DNA from: Brachionus rotundiformis
Taxonomy: Eukaryota; Rotifera; Eurotatoria; Ploima; Brachionidae
Reading direction: 5' to 3'
NCBI GenBank assembly: GCA_016802295.1
Contig: JAESIW010000124.1
Location: 726,791-790,790, forward strand
Length of the DNA stretch: 64,000 nt
Shown here: positions 1-14,623 of the stretch, in pieces
How the letters are laid out: every line of letters starts with the position of its first letter
Numbering within the stretch: the stretch's first letter is position 1
Program-made: the position numbers and the translations under genes
Notes under the pieces: generated by a model
Told to the model about the DNA's origin: nothing
Seen by the model: only the letters and a program-made list of their open reading frames with translations
The model's database searches: none

Positions 1-1732
1 TGCAATCGGAGTTTTATAAGATGACCATCCACTTGCAGGCCGACTTATAAACAGTTGATTTAGAGACATTGCACCGTGAAAAATGTTTCCTCCAGTCAAT
101 CCGAATGTTTGCTCCAAGTCATATGGCGCCAAAATATCCATACCAATTATTGAATCTTTGAAACCTGGTGCGTATTTTTCAATTGAATTTAAAACTATAT
201 CAGCATATTTTTGTTTACTTTCTGTATTATTTTTTCTGTCCATAGGAAAATATTGACAAAATAATAGTACAACATGTGAGCCTTTTGGTGCCAGAGTGGG
301 ATCTAAGGCAGATGGTATTACCATTTCAATCATTGGAGTCTGGGATGCTCTATTGAATAGTTTTGCTTCTAAGAAAGCATCATCTAATAATTGCATGTTC
401 TCACAATTGATATGAATAGTACATTGATGATGTGGCATTGGTTTATCATTTAAATTTGGATTAGCTGAAAAATTAGGAAGTCTTTTAACTGCTAAATTTA
501 TTTTCATCGTGCCACTTTCATAATTTATATTCTTAATACGTTTTATAAAATTAGCATATTGGTCGTGTGGACTTTTTTCCAAATTATGGGATCTTAGAAA
601 ATGTTCAAATGTGACTCTTGGTGTGCAGTTGCTCAGAACACAATCACTTTCAATAAAAATTCCATTTTTGAGCAAAACACCCTTTGATCTAAGGCCTTGG
701 TCACTTTCTTCTAATTTTATTTCATCAACTTCTTGTGACAAATAAATTTCCACTTGGTCCCCAAATGATTCTAGATTTTTAGCTAAACAATTCGACACTG
801 AACCCATGCCACCTTCTACATAAGCCCAAGCACCTAGAAAAAAGGAATTTCGAATAAAAATTTAAACTTAATAAAAATTATTATTTTAAACCTTTTTGTC
901 CATCAATGCCGCCAATTATATGATGAAGTAATACATAAGCTGATCCTTCTGAGTAAGGTGATAAAAATGCTCCAATAACCGAGTCAGTAGCCAATGTTGC
1001 CTTTAAAACATCTGACTCAAACCATTCATTTAACAGATTGGCTGCTGGTTCGGTAAATAATCGAAATAAATCATCAAAATTATGTGCAAAAAATTTTGCT
1101 GTTTTGACATCCGGAATGTATTTTTTTAAGTATTTAAATTTTTTGAATGTAGAAGAATTTTTGATAATTTCTCCATTTGGTGGTGATTTGTCCACAAAAG
1201 GCTCCAAAAATTCACAAACACTATTTAACCAAGTTTCGTATTTCTCAAAATTTTCAGCATCCTTAGTTGAATATTTCGATATCTGCTCATAATTGAATTT
1301 TGAATTAGAAGATAAAGTTAATGAACTTGACTTGGCATATTGGTAGTCAGTTTCTAGTAGGGGAGTATATGACGATGGGTTACGAGTGTAAAATTTCAAA
1401 ATTCCGTGTCTCATTAGATCTAAATCATGGATTATCTGTGGTCGAAAAAGACTAAGCAAATAAGAAGCTCGGGAAAATTTAAAACCCGGAATTAATTCTT
1501 CGGTAACGGCAGCTCCGCCAACTACATGACGTTGTTCCAATACACAAATCTTGATCGGCTTAGGTGAAAACTTTGCCAAATAGTTTGCAGCTACTAGACC
1601 ATTGTGACCAGCACCAATAATAATTGCATCATATTTTGATTTAATATTTTTTATATTTTTTGAGGCTAAATTCCTATAAATATGACCAGGCAAGCCATGT
1701 TTGTTAGGTTTTTTAAAAGTATTTTTGAACAT
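1..1732 (-). CDS. PYROXD2: PYROXD2-like FAD-dependent oxidoreductase (3' end off window)
   Basis: Two exons are visible, 892-1732 and 833 down to base 1, joined by a 58-base GT-AG intron (834-891) in phase. The start codon is at 1732 and 558 residues are present. After a basic N-terminal stretch of about 35 residues (possibly mitochondrial targeting) comes a dinucleotide-binding motif, DAIIIGAGHNGLVAANYLA, then an acidic strand end and VVGGAA, typical of phytoene-desaturase/amine-oxidase-type FAD proteins. The second exon keeps the family's LTGGNIFHGAMSL segment near the left edge. Only the last few dozen residues, including the usual C-terminal FAD-binding G-x-HPGGG segment, should be missing. 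The closest family I know is pyridine nucleotide-disulfide oxidoreductase domain protein 2, a mitochondrial inner-membrane/matrix-associated protein of unclear substrate. Family assignment is from remembered motifs. Confidence 0.85.
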
Positions 1733-4700
1733 TTTTTACAATAAATTTTGATGTAAAGTATTTTTATTTTTATTGTCGCATTTTTATCAAGTTTGGAAAT
1801 TTATCTTTAATTTAAATCTTCAAAAACATTTCTTTCAAGTTCAAGATAAAATTATCGATTATTTAGAGGGACATAAAAGTGTTTGCTTTTTATTTAGTTT
1901 TATTTTAAAATATCTAAGATTAGATAAAGTGAAAGTATGGATGTTTTTATTTAAACTATTTAGAAATAGAAGTCGTTAATTATATCATTAGGATTTGATC
2001 GATGAGTTTCTTGATTAATTTATACAAATGAATAAGAAAAATAGTTAGATATATAAATTTGAACTAGAAACTAACAAGAAATTAAAATTGCTTAAAAGCA
2101 CCAAAAAGATAAATAGCATTCTAAATAAAATATAATTAAAGGCCTTGACGGAATAATGAATCTCTTTTAATTAACAAGCTTAATTGAAATTTCAAAAGAA
2201 AGAATGGAAACCACAAAAACATGATTAATTGCTTTCACAGAAACAATCCTTATCAAAATAATTGCTCGATAAGAGATCTAGCTTGAGCTCGATAAATACG
2301 CTGCTGCATAATCCGCCAAACACAGGAAGATATCTTAAATTTAAAAGTATCACTTTTCAGCAATCTAATGCAATACCTTAGAATAGTATTCCACATCAAT
2401 AGATTAATTGTAAGCTAATTTGCTTATGAAAACATTAGATTCAAAAGTTTTAAAAGTATTATTACGTAACCAGAATTTAATTTATTTCTTTATCTCTTAT
2501 TTAAGTCTGTTCTTGGAAAAATACTAAATATTATGCTCTTAATTTGAGCAATAAAGTAAAAGCATCATTCTGTTTAGGCAGATAACATTCACGAACAATC
2601 CAAACGGTATTCTGTGATGTTTTGCTAATACTCAAGTTTCATCATTTCATTTCTTAATAGAGTTTTATCTTAGGCATTTAAAGTTTACTATTCTATTTTA
2701 TGTAAGCAAATAAAAAATCAAATAATTTATTTATGTATTGGCTTATGCTTTAGAAGTACTTGGATCAAATGGCTGATGTTGTGTTGAATAGCTAGTTTGT
2801 TCGATATTTATTACGATATCTGTTTATAATTTATTAACCTAAATGATCTAAGACTTTTAACGATTTTTAGATGGAGAAATTAATTTTTTTTGTTTTTCCA
2901 AATTTTTAAACCATGATTAGTACACAGAATATTTTGCCAATATTGTCAAACGAATTGTTTAATTTTTAAGTAAAGTCAACATAATTATTTATTTAGATTT
3001 AGAAAAAAATAGTTCTTCTTCTTAATTAATAATTTTTATGTTGAAAGCGTAATTTCGATCAAATTAAAATTTTGTTCAATCAACTAGTCGAAAATTACCA
3101 TAAATATATACAAAGTTAAATCGTTTTTAAAAGATCAAACTTGGCTAAAAATGTATGAAAGCAAGCTCAATTAAAGTGTCAAAAGTGAAGCTTCCGAAAA
3201 TTCTGTGCCACAATTGACTTAATTTTATTGAGGGCAAATTTTGGCAATAAATGTAAATTAAGGTTTTTAATCAAAAATTTGACTAGGCTAGAACGCGTCT
3301 CCAGTAAAAACTTTGGAATAAATTATTATTTATCTAATAAATTTGGCATTCTTATTTAACATTAACAAATAAGAGGCGTTTTGCCCAAAATAATCTCCTT
3401 AAATGAAAAAACTTAAGGCTCTATTATAATATGTTTTATTAAATGCTAATCAAACAAATCTTTATCATTTTTTTTTAAATATTTGATTAAATATATAATA
3501 TTACAAAACGATTTTGCAATTATTTTATGCGGAGTGTTTATATGATCAATTAACTTGTTCATTTAACAAGGCACACTAAATTTTAATAAATTTATCTACG
3601 TGTTTATTTTTCCTTATTGATTTTTTATGTTATAATGCAAGTCAAATAAATGATATTAAAGTGAAAATTGAAATCATTTGGTTGATAATTCATCAAATGC
3701 TTTTCGTCATATGTCGAAATGCAATCAAGCTCAATTTATTTAACATTATTTAAAATATGTTTAAATAAAAACACTCACGTTTTTCGGGATTTTTAGGTCC
3801 TTTTTGCAGAGAATTTTATTATTTACTTGTTAATCAATTTTATAAATAATTTAGATTAGCTAATATCTTAAAATTGAAGCGATTGAGAGCCTTGTTTTTG
3901 GATAAGACAAGCCAGAATTTGTTAAAAATATATGCATAAAGATATAAAAAAATAACTTTACAAGTCCATTTAGATCAAATTAATTATAGCAGGCCGCTCA
4001 AATTAAAATAGTTTTAGATGAAAATATCAAATTAAGATTTTTTGTTCGATATTTATTTGAATAGAAAATTTTCTATTCTGAGAAAAAAACAATTTCTAAA
4101 CTATTAGTTTATTGCTTTAAGATAATTGATGAGTACGAAATCCTGGTGAACGCTAGACCTTTCAAATTTGGAAATCAGCAAAAATATATTATTTAATGAT
4201 TTGGATTTTTTGTTGGGCAAAAAAGATAAAAGTTTTTTTTTTGGTAGGCAAGCTTGAATTTCAAACAGAGACAATTTTTTACTAACTCAAATTTCGAATT
4301 TTTTGTTTCTAAATGATTCGGAATCAATTTGATTAAATAAACACAAATTTTATGATTACGAAATTCATTTAGAATTTAAATTGTTCTTTTCCGAATTAAA
4401 TTGAGTAGTAAATTTATCATTCAAATAGAAAAACTAGCTAGTTAAGATCCATAATATTAAAAAGTATACTATTTGATCGATACTTAATAGAAAGCTAAGT
4501 AAAATTTCCATCCGCACATTTCAAATAGAAAAGTTTGACTCGATCAAAAATTAAATCAATAAGCATTTTTTAATTAGAAGCTTATTATTTTAAATTTTCT
4601 ATAGTATTTTCTAAGTGTAAAAAACATTATTTTGTTAAAAGCTAATAAAATCTAATTTGTGTTTTCTTTTAATTAAAAATTTGTGGACTGCGGAAGTTCG

Positions 4701-7636
4701 ATAGGCAAATTTAAATTTTTTAAAAAGCTCAATTATTGTCTAGTTCCAGTATTTTTATTGTTAGTTAATAAAACAACATAATTTATGATTATAGAATTAA
4801 GTAAAACTGAATTTAAAAAAAAAAAAATTCCTATTCCTTTCGATTGAAATTTTATTAAATTTATTTATGATTCCAAGAAACAAATTAGCTAATTTAATTC
4901 TCTTTCATAATGGGAATTAAATTTTTTTTTCTCTTAAAAAGTTTATAGATATGGTTTGCAATGTGCTTTCGATCGATTTATTGGCAATATAATTGCATAA
5001 TCTTTTATCACAATCTATTCTTGATTCTTCTGTTTATTCCTTTAATTGTCGTCAAAGAGCTTCAAGGCTCATATTTTAATTATTATTAATAAGAACAACT
5101 TTCATAATATGTTCTTTTATTATTTTAAACTAGTCTCCAATGTGAATTAGATTGTCGATTTGACAATGCTTAATATATTTTTTAGTCTTAGAGATTTTTA
5201 CTAATTTGGAAGGCTTCCTACTAGTGTGAAATATTTTGTGGAAAAAGCCGTCAAAGTGTAATTAAAATAAATTTCACTAGAATAAAAAGTAGCTAGCAAA
5301 ATTTTGGCCAAGGTTCTACTGTACGCAAAAATATCAAATTAGATAATAATTTGTATTAATGAGCTGTTAAATATGATATATTTAAAAAAGGTATGCCGAT
5401 ATGATTTCCTGAAATTATTGATTCTTTTTTTTGCAAAAAAAGAAAATTTTTTTGATTAATTATTTTGGTTAACTACTCTTTTGAGAAAATTTTAAGTTAT
5501 ATTTTCTTTTCAAGTCCAACAGGCCATTTATATACCATTTCTGTATACATATGCTGCATTTAAACAAAGTTTTGAATTTCATCGGCACATTTTACACCTA
5601 ATTGCCAAGTAATTCTCAAATTATACCAGTTGATTCCATCTGTTCAAAAATCATGTGTAACTAGAGCCATGGTATAAATAGCTCAGAATTAGTTCAACTA
5701 ACCTAAATTTATTTTTGTTGCTCAAGAATAGAAATTGCATGAATCGATCTTTTTGGTTTATTTCAAAAAATTAAAACTTCTTAATTTCAACATATATAAA
5801 GTTCGCCGATTCTCACTAGGTATTAGTAATTATAATTATTATGAATATCAATTAAGAATTGCAATGAGTTGAAATAACGTTCAAATCGCATAAAGTTAGC
5901 AAAAGCATTCTGATGATGCCAGTAATCTCTAATCCAATTAGAATCTTAATTTTATCCGTTCACCTAATACCATATAAGATAACTAAATAATTATGTGTAT
6001 TATGTATTAATGAAAGATAGCTTAGCTCTATCATCTTATGCAAGCTTTTAGTCTTTTTTGTTTTAGTTAAGTTTCATGGCCAAAAGCCCGAATACTTTCA
6101 GTGAGAAAAAAGAACCATTTCTTATTCAATCAATCTTGAATTATAAATTATTCATGAAAGGATTTATTAATATTTTATTTTATATTAATTATATATATAT
6201 TTATAAATTCCTAAAATATGAGTCCCTGAAGTGAATATTTCAGTTTTTGCAGCTATTCTTAATTCAAAAGCCAATTAATTCGTGACTATCGATAAAAATT
6301 TCTACCGACCACGAACTAATATTCAAACATATGATATTGTTTAGATAAAATCTAATATTAATTAGTTTATAATATTTTTAGCCATATATATCATTCATCT
6401 TAAGCTGGAAATATTTGCCCATAGCTACATGATTTATTTATGTTCTAATTTAAGAATACAATTATTCAATGTTCTTGTAGATTTGTTGAGAATATTTCAA
6501 CAAAATTTAGTTAATTTATCAGTATTTGTTTCATTTAGGCTTAGTCAGCTTATCTGAGCTTTAAGTAGCTCGAGTTTTCTAGAACAAGGTTAGAATGCTG
6601 AGACCACATATACTTTAGATAGAATATTAAAGTTTTCTAATTAACGCCCAAATTCAAACATGGAATTATCGGAAGAATTTTGATTGACTCCTCTGGGGCA
6701 AATTTTTAATTAAAAGTTTTTTTAAATTTTTAGAATATAGAAGAAGAAGAGCATTTTGAAATAAATTGACAGCATATTTAATCCAAATGGTTTCATTTGA
6801 CTTGTGAATGCAGCTCATTTACGACAGGTAATTTTTAATTACAAGTTTTTGAAAGCTATTTGTGGAACTAAAGCTTAATTTGCCAAATTAAATCATAAGT
6901 TCAGTTTAAAGTTTTTAATTGAGTTTAGGAGGGGGAAGAATTCTTATGATTAAAACTTACGTAACCTAGCTCATCTTCAGCATCTATCGGCGCTATTTCG
7001 ATATTTCAAATTATTATTATTTATTCATATGTTAATAGAAAACATAAAAAAAAAACTAAATTCGGAAGATTTTATTGATAAATATTTCAAAATTAGTTTT
7101 AAATAATCATAATAATTCCAATTTATTCTCATTTGCTTGTATGTAATGCCAACATAATTCTTAATATAAAGAAAAAAAATTAAGCTGAAGATTCAGCATC
7201 AAAAAAAAATGTAATTATTTTCTTTTTTATCGTTTAATTAGTAAAATGAAATGTACTTAAAGTCAACATTAATTGTAGAGCACTTTAGCTAGAAATTTAT
7301 TTTAAATAAAGTTATATAAGTGTTCTAATGTATTGGCCAAATTTGGTACCAATTTATAAATAAGAATATAAATTTTAAGTTTTTATTTTTTTTTAGATAA
7401 AACATCAAACAGTGTTGTTTGTCCATTTTGGTCAATATCATTGAATCAAATTTTAATCAAATGAAATGAAAAATAATGATTTTAAATTATTTGAAATTAA
7501 AACCGAATTCAATTTCGTTCATACAAAAATTTAATCTACTAAAAAATTACAATTCAAATAATCACCAATATTATCTTATTTGTTAATTAAAACTAACTGT
7601 AGTATAATAAGTATTTTGTTCTAATTTTTTTTTATT
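1733..7636. other. 5.9 kb gene-free AT-rich stretch
   Basis: No open reading frame longer than about 70 codons and no spliced coding pattern is visible on either strand. It lies between the 5' end of the PYROXD2-like gene and the start of junctophilin, so it contains both promoters. Much of it is less homopolymeric than the other spacers. I see no RNA gene in it. Confidence 0.6.
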
Positions 7637-10600
7637 ATGACTACGACAACCTTTGCGGGTAGATTTGATTTCGAAGACGGTGGCACCTATTGCGGAGGCT
7701 GGGAGGATGGTAAAGCTCACGGCTTTGGTGTGTGCACTGGTCCAAAATCAATGGGAGAATTTTCCGGTATGTGGCAGTACGGCTACGAAGTGAGCGGTGT
7801 GTACATGTGGCCGAGCGGCAACTGCTTCCTGGGCCAGTGGATGAGCGGCAAACGACATGGTCTTGGTGTAGAGAAAAAACAGCGCTGGATCTATAAAGGG
7901 GAGTGGTCGCAGGGCTTCAAAGGCCGCTATGGTGTGCGCATGAGTGAAGTCAGCGGTGCAAAATACGAAGGAACGTGGGCCAATGGTCTTCAAGATGGCT
8001 ATGGCAGTGAGACCTACGCAGATGGTGGTACCTTTTTTGGGCAAATGAGCCAAGGCATGCGCAATGGCTACGGCATCCGCAAGAGTGTATCGTATGCCAT
8101 TGCTTCACGCTACAGATCCAAAGACATTAAAGATTCGCTTACATCACTACGTAGCGAAGATGATGATGAGAAAATTCAGCGCGAACGTGACAGAAGATTT
8201 GACGAAAATCGCGGAGGCTTTGTGCTTAGGGCCCGCGTTGAAGCCAACGACGAGGCTGGCGTGACTCTGAATCAAACCATAATTAGCGGAAACAAAATGA
8301 CAAACGCAATAAACGGCCTTTTTAGACGAAGGCGCAATTCATTACAGGGTCAAAACAATACCACGGACAGACGGGTCAGCTTACGCAAGACAATAATGAC
8401 CAAGCTAAAAAAGCAAAAAAGCGTCGGCGATATAGATGACGTGAACGCCGTAAATAGTGGTTCACATGCTGCCAATTTAAACACTTTGACCACTTCGTCT
8501 GGCCGCGCACAAAAGAAAAGCTCCTTCCGATCAACGTCAAGCAACAACAGCGTTGACTCAAGAGCCTCAAATCGCACAGCACCTGCCGGCCTTGGCTTCA
8601 ATTCGCCATCGCTTGCCGTTCACATGAACCACCACACGTTCACAGACGACGACGGACACAGCTTCATTAGTCAAGATGAGATAACTGATGTCAATTGTAT
8701 AGAAGTTTATATGGGAGAGTGGAAACAAGATAAGAGAACAGGCTACGGTATTGCCGAGCGCTCCGATGGTCTTAAATACGAAGGTGAATGGTTTAATAAT
8801 AAAAAAAATGGATACGGTGTAACCACGTTCAAAGATGGCACTAAAGAAGAGGGAAAATACAAAAATAATGTTTTGGCTACTGATAAAAAGAAAGGTGGTA
8901 AATTGTTGATGCTAAGATCGAACAAATTAAGACAAAAAATTGACGCCGCTGTTAACGCGGCTTTAAAAGCAGGCCAAATAGCTCAGCAACGAGCCGATAT
9001 TGCACTAGCTCGAGCCGTAAACGCCAGAACTAAGGCGTTTGCGTCCGAAATAGAAGCAAAAAAGGCCATAGCTGATTCAGAGTTTGCACGCATTAAAGCC
9101 AGAGAGGTGGCGCCCGATTTTGTCCAACCAGGTGAGCTTAAAAAGCCTCCCGAGATTCAATTTGAAATAGATCGGATGGGCAATGGCTTCAGTTACCAGC
9201 CTCAAATGCTTGGAATAGCTGATCCTGTCAATCCGGGTACTCATCCCAGTATGAACAACATCTCACCAAATGATTATCGGAAAAATGCACAAATTAAATC
9301 GGAAATTCTACCTGGACCCAATCAAGAACAATTCATTAATCGCCAACATCCTCCAAATAGCTTCACTCCTCACTCGTCTACACCACCACCATTTCATCAT
9401 GCGGCATCCAACCACAACATTAATCAAATCTATTACGATCCAAATTTAAGTCAGCAACAACATCCTTCCATTGATCTCAAGCTTAACAATGAATGTAAGT
9501 TTTATATTAAACAAATAAATTCAAAAAAGTATACTCTCTTTAAGATAATTTTATTTTATGTTTATATTTATTCATTTGAATTTTTCAGATATTTTAAATG
9601 TTTTTTTCTGTTTTAAATCTAAATCAATAAGAATAAAGGATACATGTTCTTAATGTAGATTTCGGAGCCTTGAATTAGTTTAAAATAATTGAAAGAAGTT
9701 TGCAGAGAATTCAAGCGCCACTATATTGCTTTAAAAATAAATTATTAAGCTAATTAAAATTATTTTTTTCCTCTAGAGACAAAGTGATTTTTAAAAATTA
9801 ATATCTAAAATCAATATGATTTATTTTTGGAAAGCGTATTTCTAAGTATCAATATAATTCACAAATCAGGACAATCAAACAGTTACGGAATTGCAAATAA
9901 TCTTTAATCTAAAAAATATGCCAATTATTCCAGAGAAACCATATGAAAAAACTAAATTTTGATTTAATTCTGATAAAAGAATTTAATTTCTTTCTTATTT
10001 ATTATTTAATAATTTTTGTAATTAACAGCTATTTAATATTTTTCTACTAATCTTATTTGAAAAACTATAGTTTTAATGTTTAAGCTCTTTTAAATACAGC
10101 ACGCTTTATTTCACAGTGTACTGTCATATGGTTGGAAACGGTCTTTGCCAAAGAATAAATAAATAAATAATTCACAAATATTTATATGAAATTCTTTTCA
10201 ATTTTAGTTGTAATGGAGTAAAAATTCTCGCCATGTTAAAAAATTCTTATGGAGGAATTTAGAAAGGGTTATCAAATAACATAAGTAGATATGATAACTG
10301 TCTTTTTTCTAATCTGGTGTTTAATTTTTGGTACCTGGTTAGTTAATCGTTAAGAAGTTGATTTAAAAATTCAGTATATTATTATTATTTAAGAATACAC
10401 TGGATTTATATGTTTCAGAAATACCAATAGCTAGCTAGACCTGGCAATGTAAATATTGAAGTCGTCAAGCAATCTGAATATAACTTATTACTTAAACTTC
10501 CAAAATTAGTTGGATATTTTACCAAGTTAAAATTTAATCCATTTAATAACACCAAAATGAATAATTGAGATTAGCCTTAGGCCTAAAAATATCGATCAAA

Positions 10601-12150
10601 GGCAAAAATTTTTTTTGGTTAATAAGAATATTTTAAGATGAAGACTGTTTTTTTTAATTAAAAATTAAAAAAAATAATCTTTTTATTTTGTTTTAATTTT
10701 GTTAAAAATAAGATAGATTTGAAGTAAAAAATTGAAAAATTTATTGATTAAATTTTATCCTAAGTAATAAACATGAACCAATTGGATCCCCAATCAATGA
10801 TGCATAATATCCAACATCCGTCACAGGCTTATCCAAATAAGACCATGTTTCACCATAATTACAGCTTTGATGAGGCAAATTCAGCTTATTACGACCGAGT
10901 GAACATGCTAAAGCAAGCTCAAACAAATTCGTTTAACATGGAACTTTTGAATGGTGTAAATCAGCCAAACAATGAGATGGTTTACAGAAACAATCCGAAA
11001 CGCACTACTCTTAAGAGAACCCAAAACGTGATTGACCACAGTTTAGAGGATTTGAACAACATAGCGAACCATGGAGATATAAACATGATGAATTTATCAC
11101 CACAACAAAAACAGCTGCTCATAATGCGTCAACAACAATACTCAAATCATTCAAGTGGACAAGAGAGTGGTCTTGGTAGTACTGTATATACTAATAGTGC
11201 TCATGGAATTCATGACCTCTCAATCCAAAGAAATATTTTAAATAACATATCGCCAAATTCAGACAAAAAAACAGAAACCATTACAGACACCATAGTACCA
11301 CCGGTTCAATTGCCTAGACGAAAATCTCTTCCAAGCATAGTAAAAACTAAATCGTTTAAAGAAGACGAAGTAGCCCATAGTTCATCTGAATTGAACGACA
11401 AAAATCAAGAGATCTACATTATTGAGAATGGTATACGCAAACGGGTTACAGAAAAATCCAATTCAGCTCTACAACAAAACAAACTTGGTGTTGACGCTGA
11501 AAACAAAAACGATGAAGATAACTTAGAATCAAATCGTTTGAAAACTGACTATGAATGTGACGAAACACCGCAATTACCACGAAAAATAGTACTCGAATCA
11601 GTTAGTAATCTTACGCCTAATTCACAATCAAACTCTAAGAGAATCAGTATGCCATCTATACCAGCCTTTTTAAGCTCAAAACTTGCCAATAAAAGTATTT
11701 TTTATTTTAACTAGGATTAAATTTAATAAATTCAATCAATTAAGTAATGAGTCGTGAAGAAGCTAATCGGCTTAGTTCGCTGAGACGTGAGCAATTGCGA
11801 AAAAACCGTGAACTCGAATCTAACCGCACTCTCAGGCTCAAAAATATTTTAAAGGTAAGCTAAATCTAATGCATTTTTTCTGCTTTGCTTTTGTTTGAGT
11901 GATTTACTTTCCAGAATGACACAATTGGCATGTTTTTTAAAAATACCTCTGATAGTTGTGTTCAAACCGATTATAGAGATGAAGATTTTTTTAGTTGGAT
12001 CAAAGTGCGTTTGGCTTTATATTCAAAATTAATTTAAATTAATTTAATTGAAATTTTTTTAAGGATGTATTTCTCCGAAACAGGCTATTTTTGTTTATCA
12101 TTTTATTCAATATATCATTAGCCATTTGGTTTTTACAAATGTTAAAATAA
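7637..12150 (+). CDS. JPH: Junctophilin, complete five-exon gene
   Basis: Exons 7637-9494, 10765-11694, 11745-11854, 11915-12004 and 12064-12150 join in phase with GT-AG introns and give 1024 residues. The N-terminal third has six MORN repeats (pattern GxYxGxWxxGxxHGxG) to about residue 150. A basic serine-rich joining region follows, then two more MORN repeats near 356-410, an alanine-rich helix at about 433-491, a long low-complexity Gln/Asn/Ser region, and a C-terminal hydrophobic anchor in the last exon (FLFIILFNISLAIWFL). This is the full junctophilin architecture. The family tethers the plasma membrane (MORN) to the endoplasmic/sarcoplasmic reticulum (tail anchor) at excitation-coupling junctions. 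It is longer than vertebrate JPH1-4, mainly through the variable region. Intron 1 is unusually long (1270 bases); the other three are 50-60. Confidence 0.95.
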
Positions 12151-13560
12151 TTTTTTATTCTTTTTCGAACGATGTATGGTTAGAAGCCGGAATTTAAAAC
12201 AACTTGAGTACCAAGTTTTATTGGAAAAGATAGATGTTCGAATCAAAGTCTGTATTTTAGACAGTTCCGACCCTTAAGTAAAATGCCTAATTTACATGAA
12301 TTTGAATGCAAAAACGACAAAGTATCTAAATTATTTTTGAATTAAACAAAATCCCCTTTTTTTTTATTTATTATGTTTTTTTAAGTATCTATTCAAATAA
12401 AATGTGTATAATCTTTATTTTCAGAAAATTTATTTAAAAAAATTATTTTTACCTTTTAAACTTCTTAAGTTTAATTATTCTCCTTTTTTTTTGAAATACC
12501 TTTTTCATTTTATTCATGTGAAAGGATATTAAAAATTTTGGTTGTTTTTTTTTCTTCAATTTATCAATAAATTTTATTGTTAACTAAATTAATAAATGAT
12601 AAATAAATTTAAATTAAATTTAATAATATTTTTAATTTCCTTGCATTTTTGAGTATGAAAAAAAACCTAATTTAATAATTCTTTGTTTTTCATAGCATCA
12701 AAATTGGGATTTTACAAAAATAAAGTAACAAACAAAAAAATATTCTTTGATAATAAAAATGACAGATTTTTGTGCAACTTGCAATGCTGCATTTTATTAT
12801 TAAATTGATTTTTAATATATTATTTAAATTTTAAAATTAAAAGTTGGAACAAAACAAAAGTTAATTTCATAGGCATAGACATTACTAAATTGAACTTTTT
12901 TTATATTTTTATTTTTTGATGTATGCCGTCTTATGCTAAAATTAAACTGATAACAACGAAAAATTATTTAAAAGCGAAATATTTTACAATCTTTTCTAGT
13001 TAGAGTTAATGAAAAAAAAATGAATCAATTTTTTCTCTGCAATAAAAATTTACTTAAAAAATTTGATCAAAAATCCTAAAAAACAATAACTAATAAAATT
13101 TATTTTGTCGTTTTTAAATATTTTGATTTTGAGAGATTCAGAACAGAACTCTTACAAAAAAAAATCAAAGACAATTAAAAACAAAGAAAAAATAATCAGG
13201 ATAAAAAATAATTTCCATTTTTATTAATCTATTATTTTGATATTAATTAAATTATCAGATAGGGTAAATGACCGAATTAAAACGCCACTATTTTAATAGA
13301 AATTCACCTTTTTAAATAGAAACACAGCGAATTAAGAAAAAAATCTTTTTTTATTTTGTTGAAAGTCTTAAATAAAATTTGTCGTATTTGGAGTGCTGCG
13401 TGCAGGAACAGATCTAAATTACAAGCTGTGATTTAAAAATCATCCTAACTGAAGAAGAAAATAACATTAATTTTATGATAATATCTTTTATATTTAAATA
13501 GCTATAACTAAATATAAAAATCTAATAATAAGGTAATTTTTGAACAACTGTTTATTTTAT
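12151..13560. other. AT-rich spacer after junctophilin
   Basis: Apart from the dispersed repeat at about 12360-12690 I see no coding capacity. Long A and T runs dominate. Confidence 0.5.
12360..12690 (+). repeat. Dispersed repeat, copy A
   Basis: About 330 bases are nearly identical, in the same orientation, to 24340-24665. The shared block includes aaatgtgtataatctttatt and ttcatgtgaaaggatatt. Its ends fade into low-complexity A/T, so limits are approximate. The other copy directly abuts the 5' end of the reading frame at 23626-24333. Confidence 0.75.
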
Positions 13561-13563
13561 TTT

Positions 13564-14412
13564 TCAAAAAAAAGTAAAAAATAGAAATTTCAAGAAATTT
13601 AAAAATAAAAACTTGAACGTAAACGATAAAATTCTCATTCTATCATTATTTTCATTCTCAATAGCTTTATTTTCCTTAAAATATTCATTTGAGTTTAAAA
13701 ACGATGAGACAGCATTATGATCGGCAAAAAATGGACCATTCGATTGCAAAAAAGAAACGTTACTATTTATGTCAAAATATTTATCCTCTATTTTTTAAAA
13801 ATTAGATATTTTAAGAAATAAAAGGGAACACCTACGCATGATATCTTTATTTCCAACACCTCAACATATTTTAAATGGACATAACGTTTTTTTTTATTCA
13901 ATTATATGGGATAATTTTTTTTAGGATCAATAGCAACAATTGAGAACATTAGAATTTCTGATTGATTCCTGAGTTTAGCATTATATTTCCTGTAGCATCA
14001 AATAGCCATATTGAGTTATGTTTATTGATTTGAGAACTAATTCTCACCTAAATAAAAATTTTAGAATTCACAAAGTGAGTTTTGGAGATCTACCCGAAGT
14101 TCAGAAATAAGGATTGTTACAAAAGGATTTGAGTTTATTTCTTGAATATATCCATCCATCAATTTCGACTTATAGCTTTCATAAAGATAAAAACTTGTAG
14201 GAACAAAAACTAACCATAAAAACCGCTTCTTTCGAGAAATTACTAGTTCCTTTTGAAAGAATTTCATACTTGAGATCTTTTGTTTTACTTTCACTAATTC
14301 TCTTCTGATTCTTTGACAGCTTATTGATTCCATTATATTTTGAAGTATCAAACTGAAACAAAAAATTAATAGATTCGTCAGACAGTGTTTTTCTATTAAT
14401 TTTTACTTTCAT
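13564..14412 (-). pseudogene. Decayed transposase-like gene remnant
   Basis: Three short open stretches on the minus strand (14412-14179, 14351-14061 and about 14050-13940, plus 13749-13564) read like neighbouring pieces of one protein in different frames. The middle piece ends NPFVTILISELRVDLQNSL. The next piece follows a good splice acceptor (tttatttag) and contains HNSIWLFDATGNIMLN. A conserved Asp in a DATG context after such a block recalls the first catalytic Asp region of some Mutator/NOF-type transposases. No full catalytic triad can be assembled, and frames change between blocks. The assignment is tentative; it could be a broken gene of another kind. Confidence 0.35.
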
Positions 14413-14623
14413 CGATAAAGGTCATTGTTTGCCAACAAATAAACAATTCCAAGATGGTTTAGCAAGATTTGAATACTTTGATATTGAAAAATAATTTGAT
14501 TTGATTTCAATTTCAATTTCAAGGTTAATCAACAGGCTAGTGCCCATGTCATAAAGACCGATTAACACTCCATTTATTTGAATAAAATAAGTTTTACAAA
14601 TTAAAAATAAATTGTTTATATAA

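Noticed and set aside
7748..8925. Antisense and shifted frames over junctophilin exon 1
   Set aside because: They overlap MORN repeats with clear codon structure on the plus strand and show no family features.
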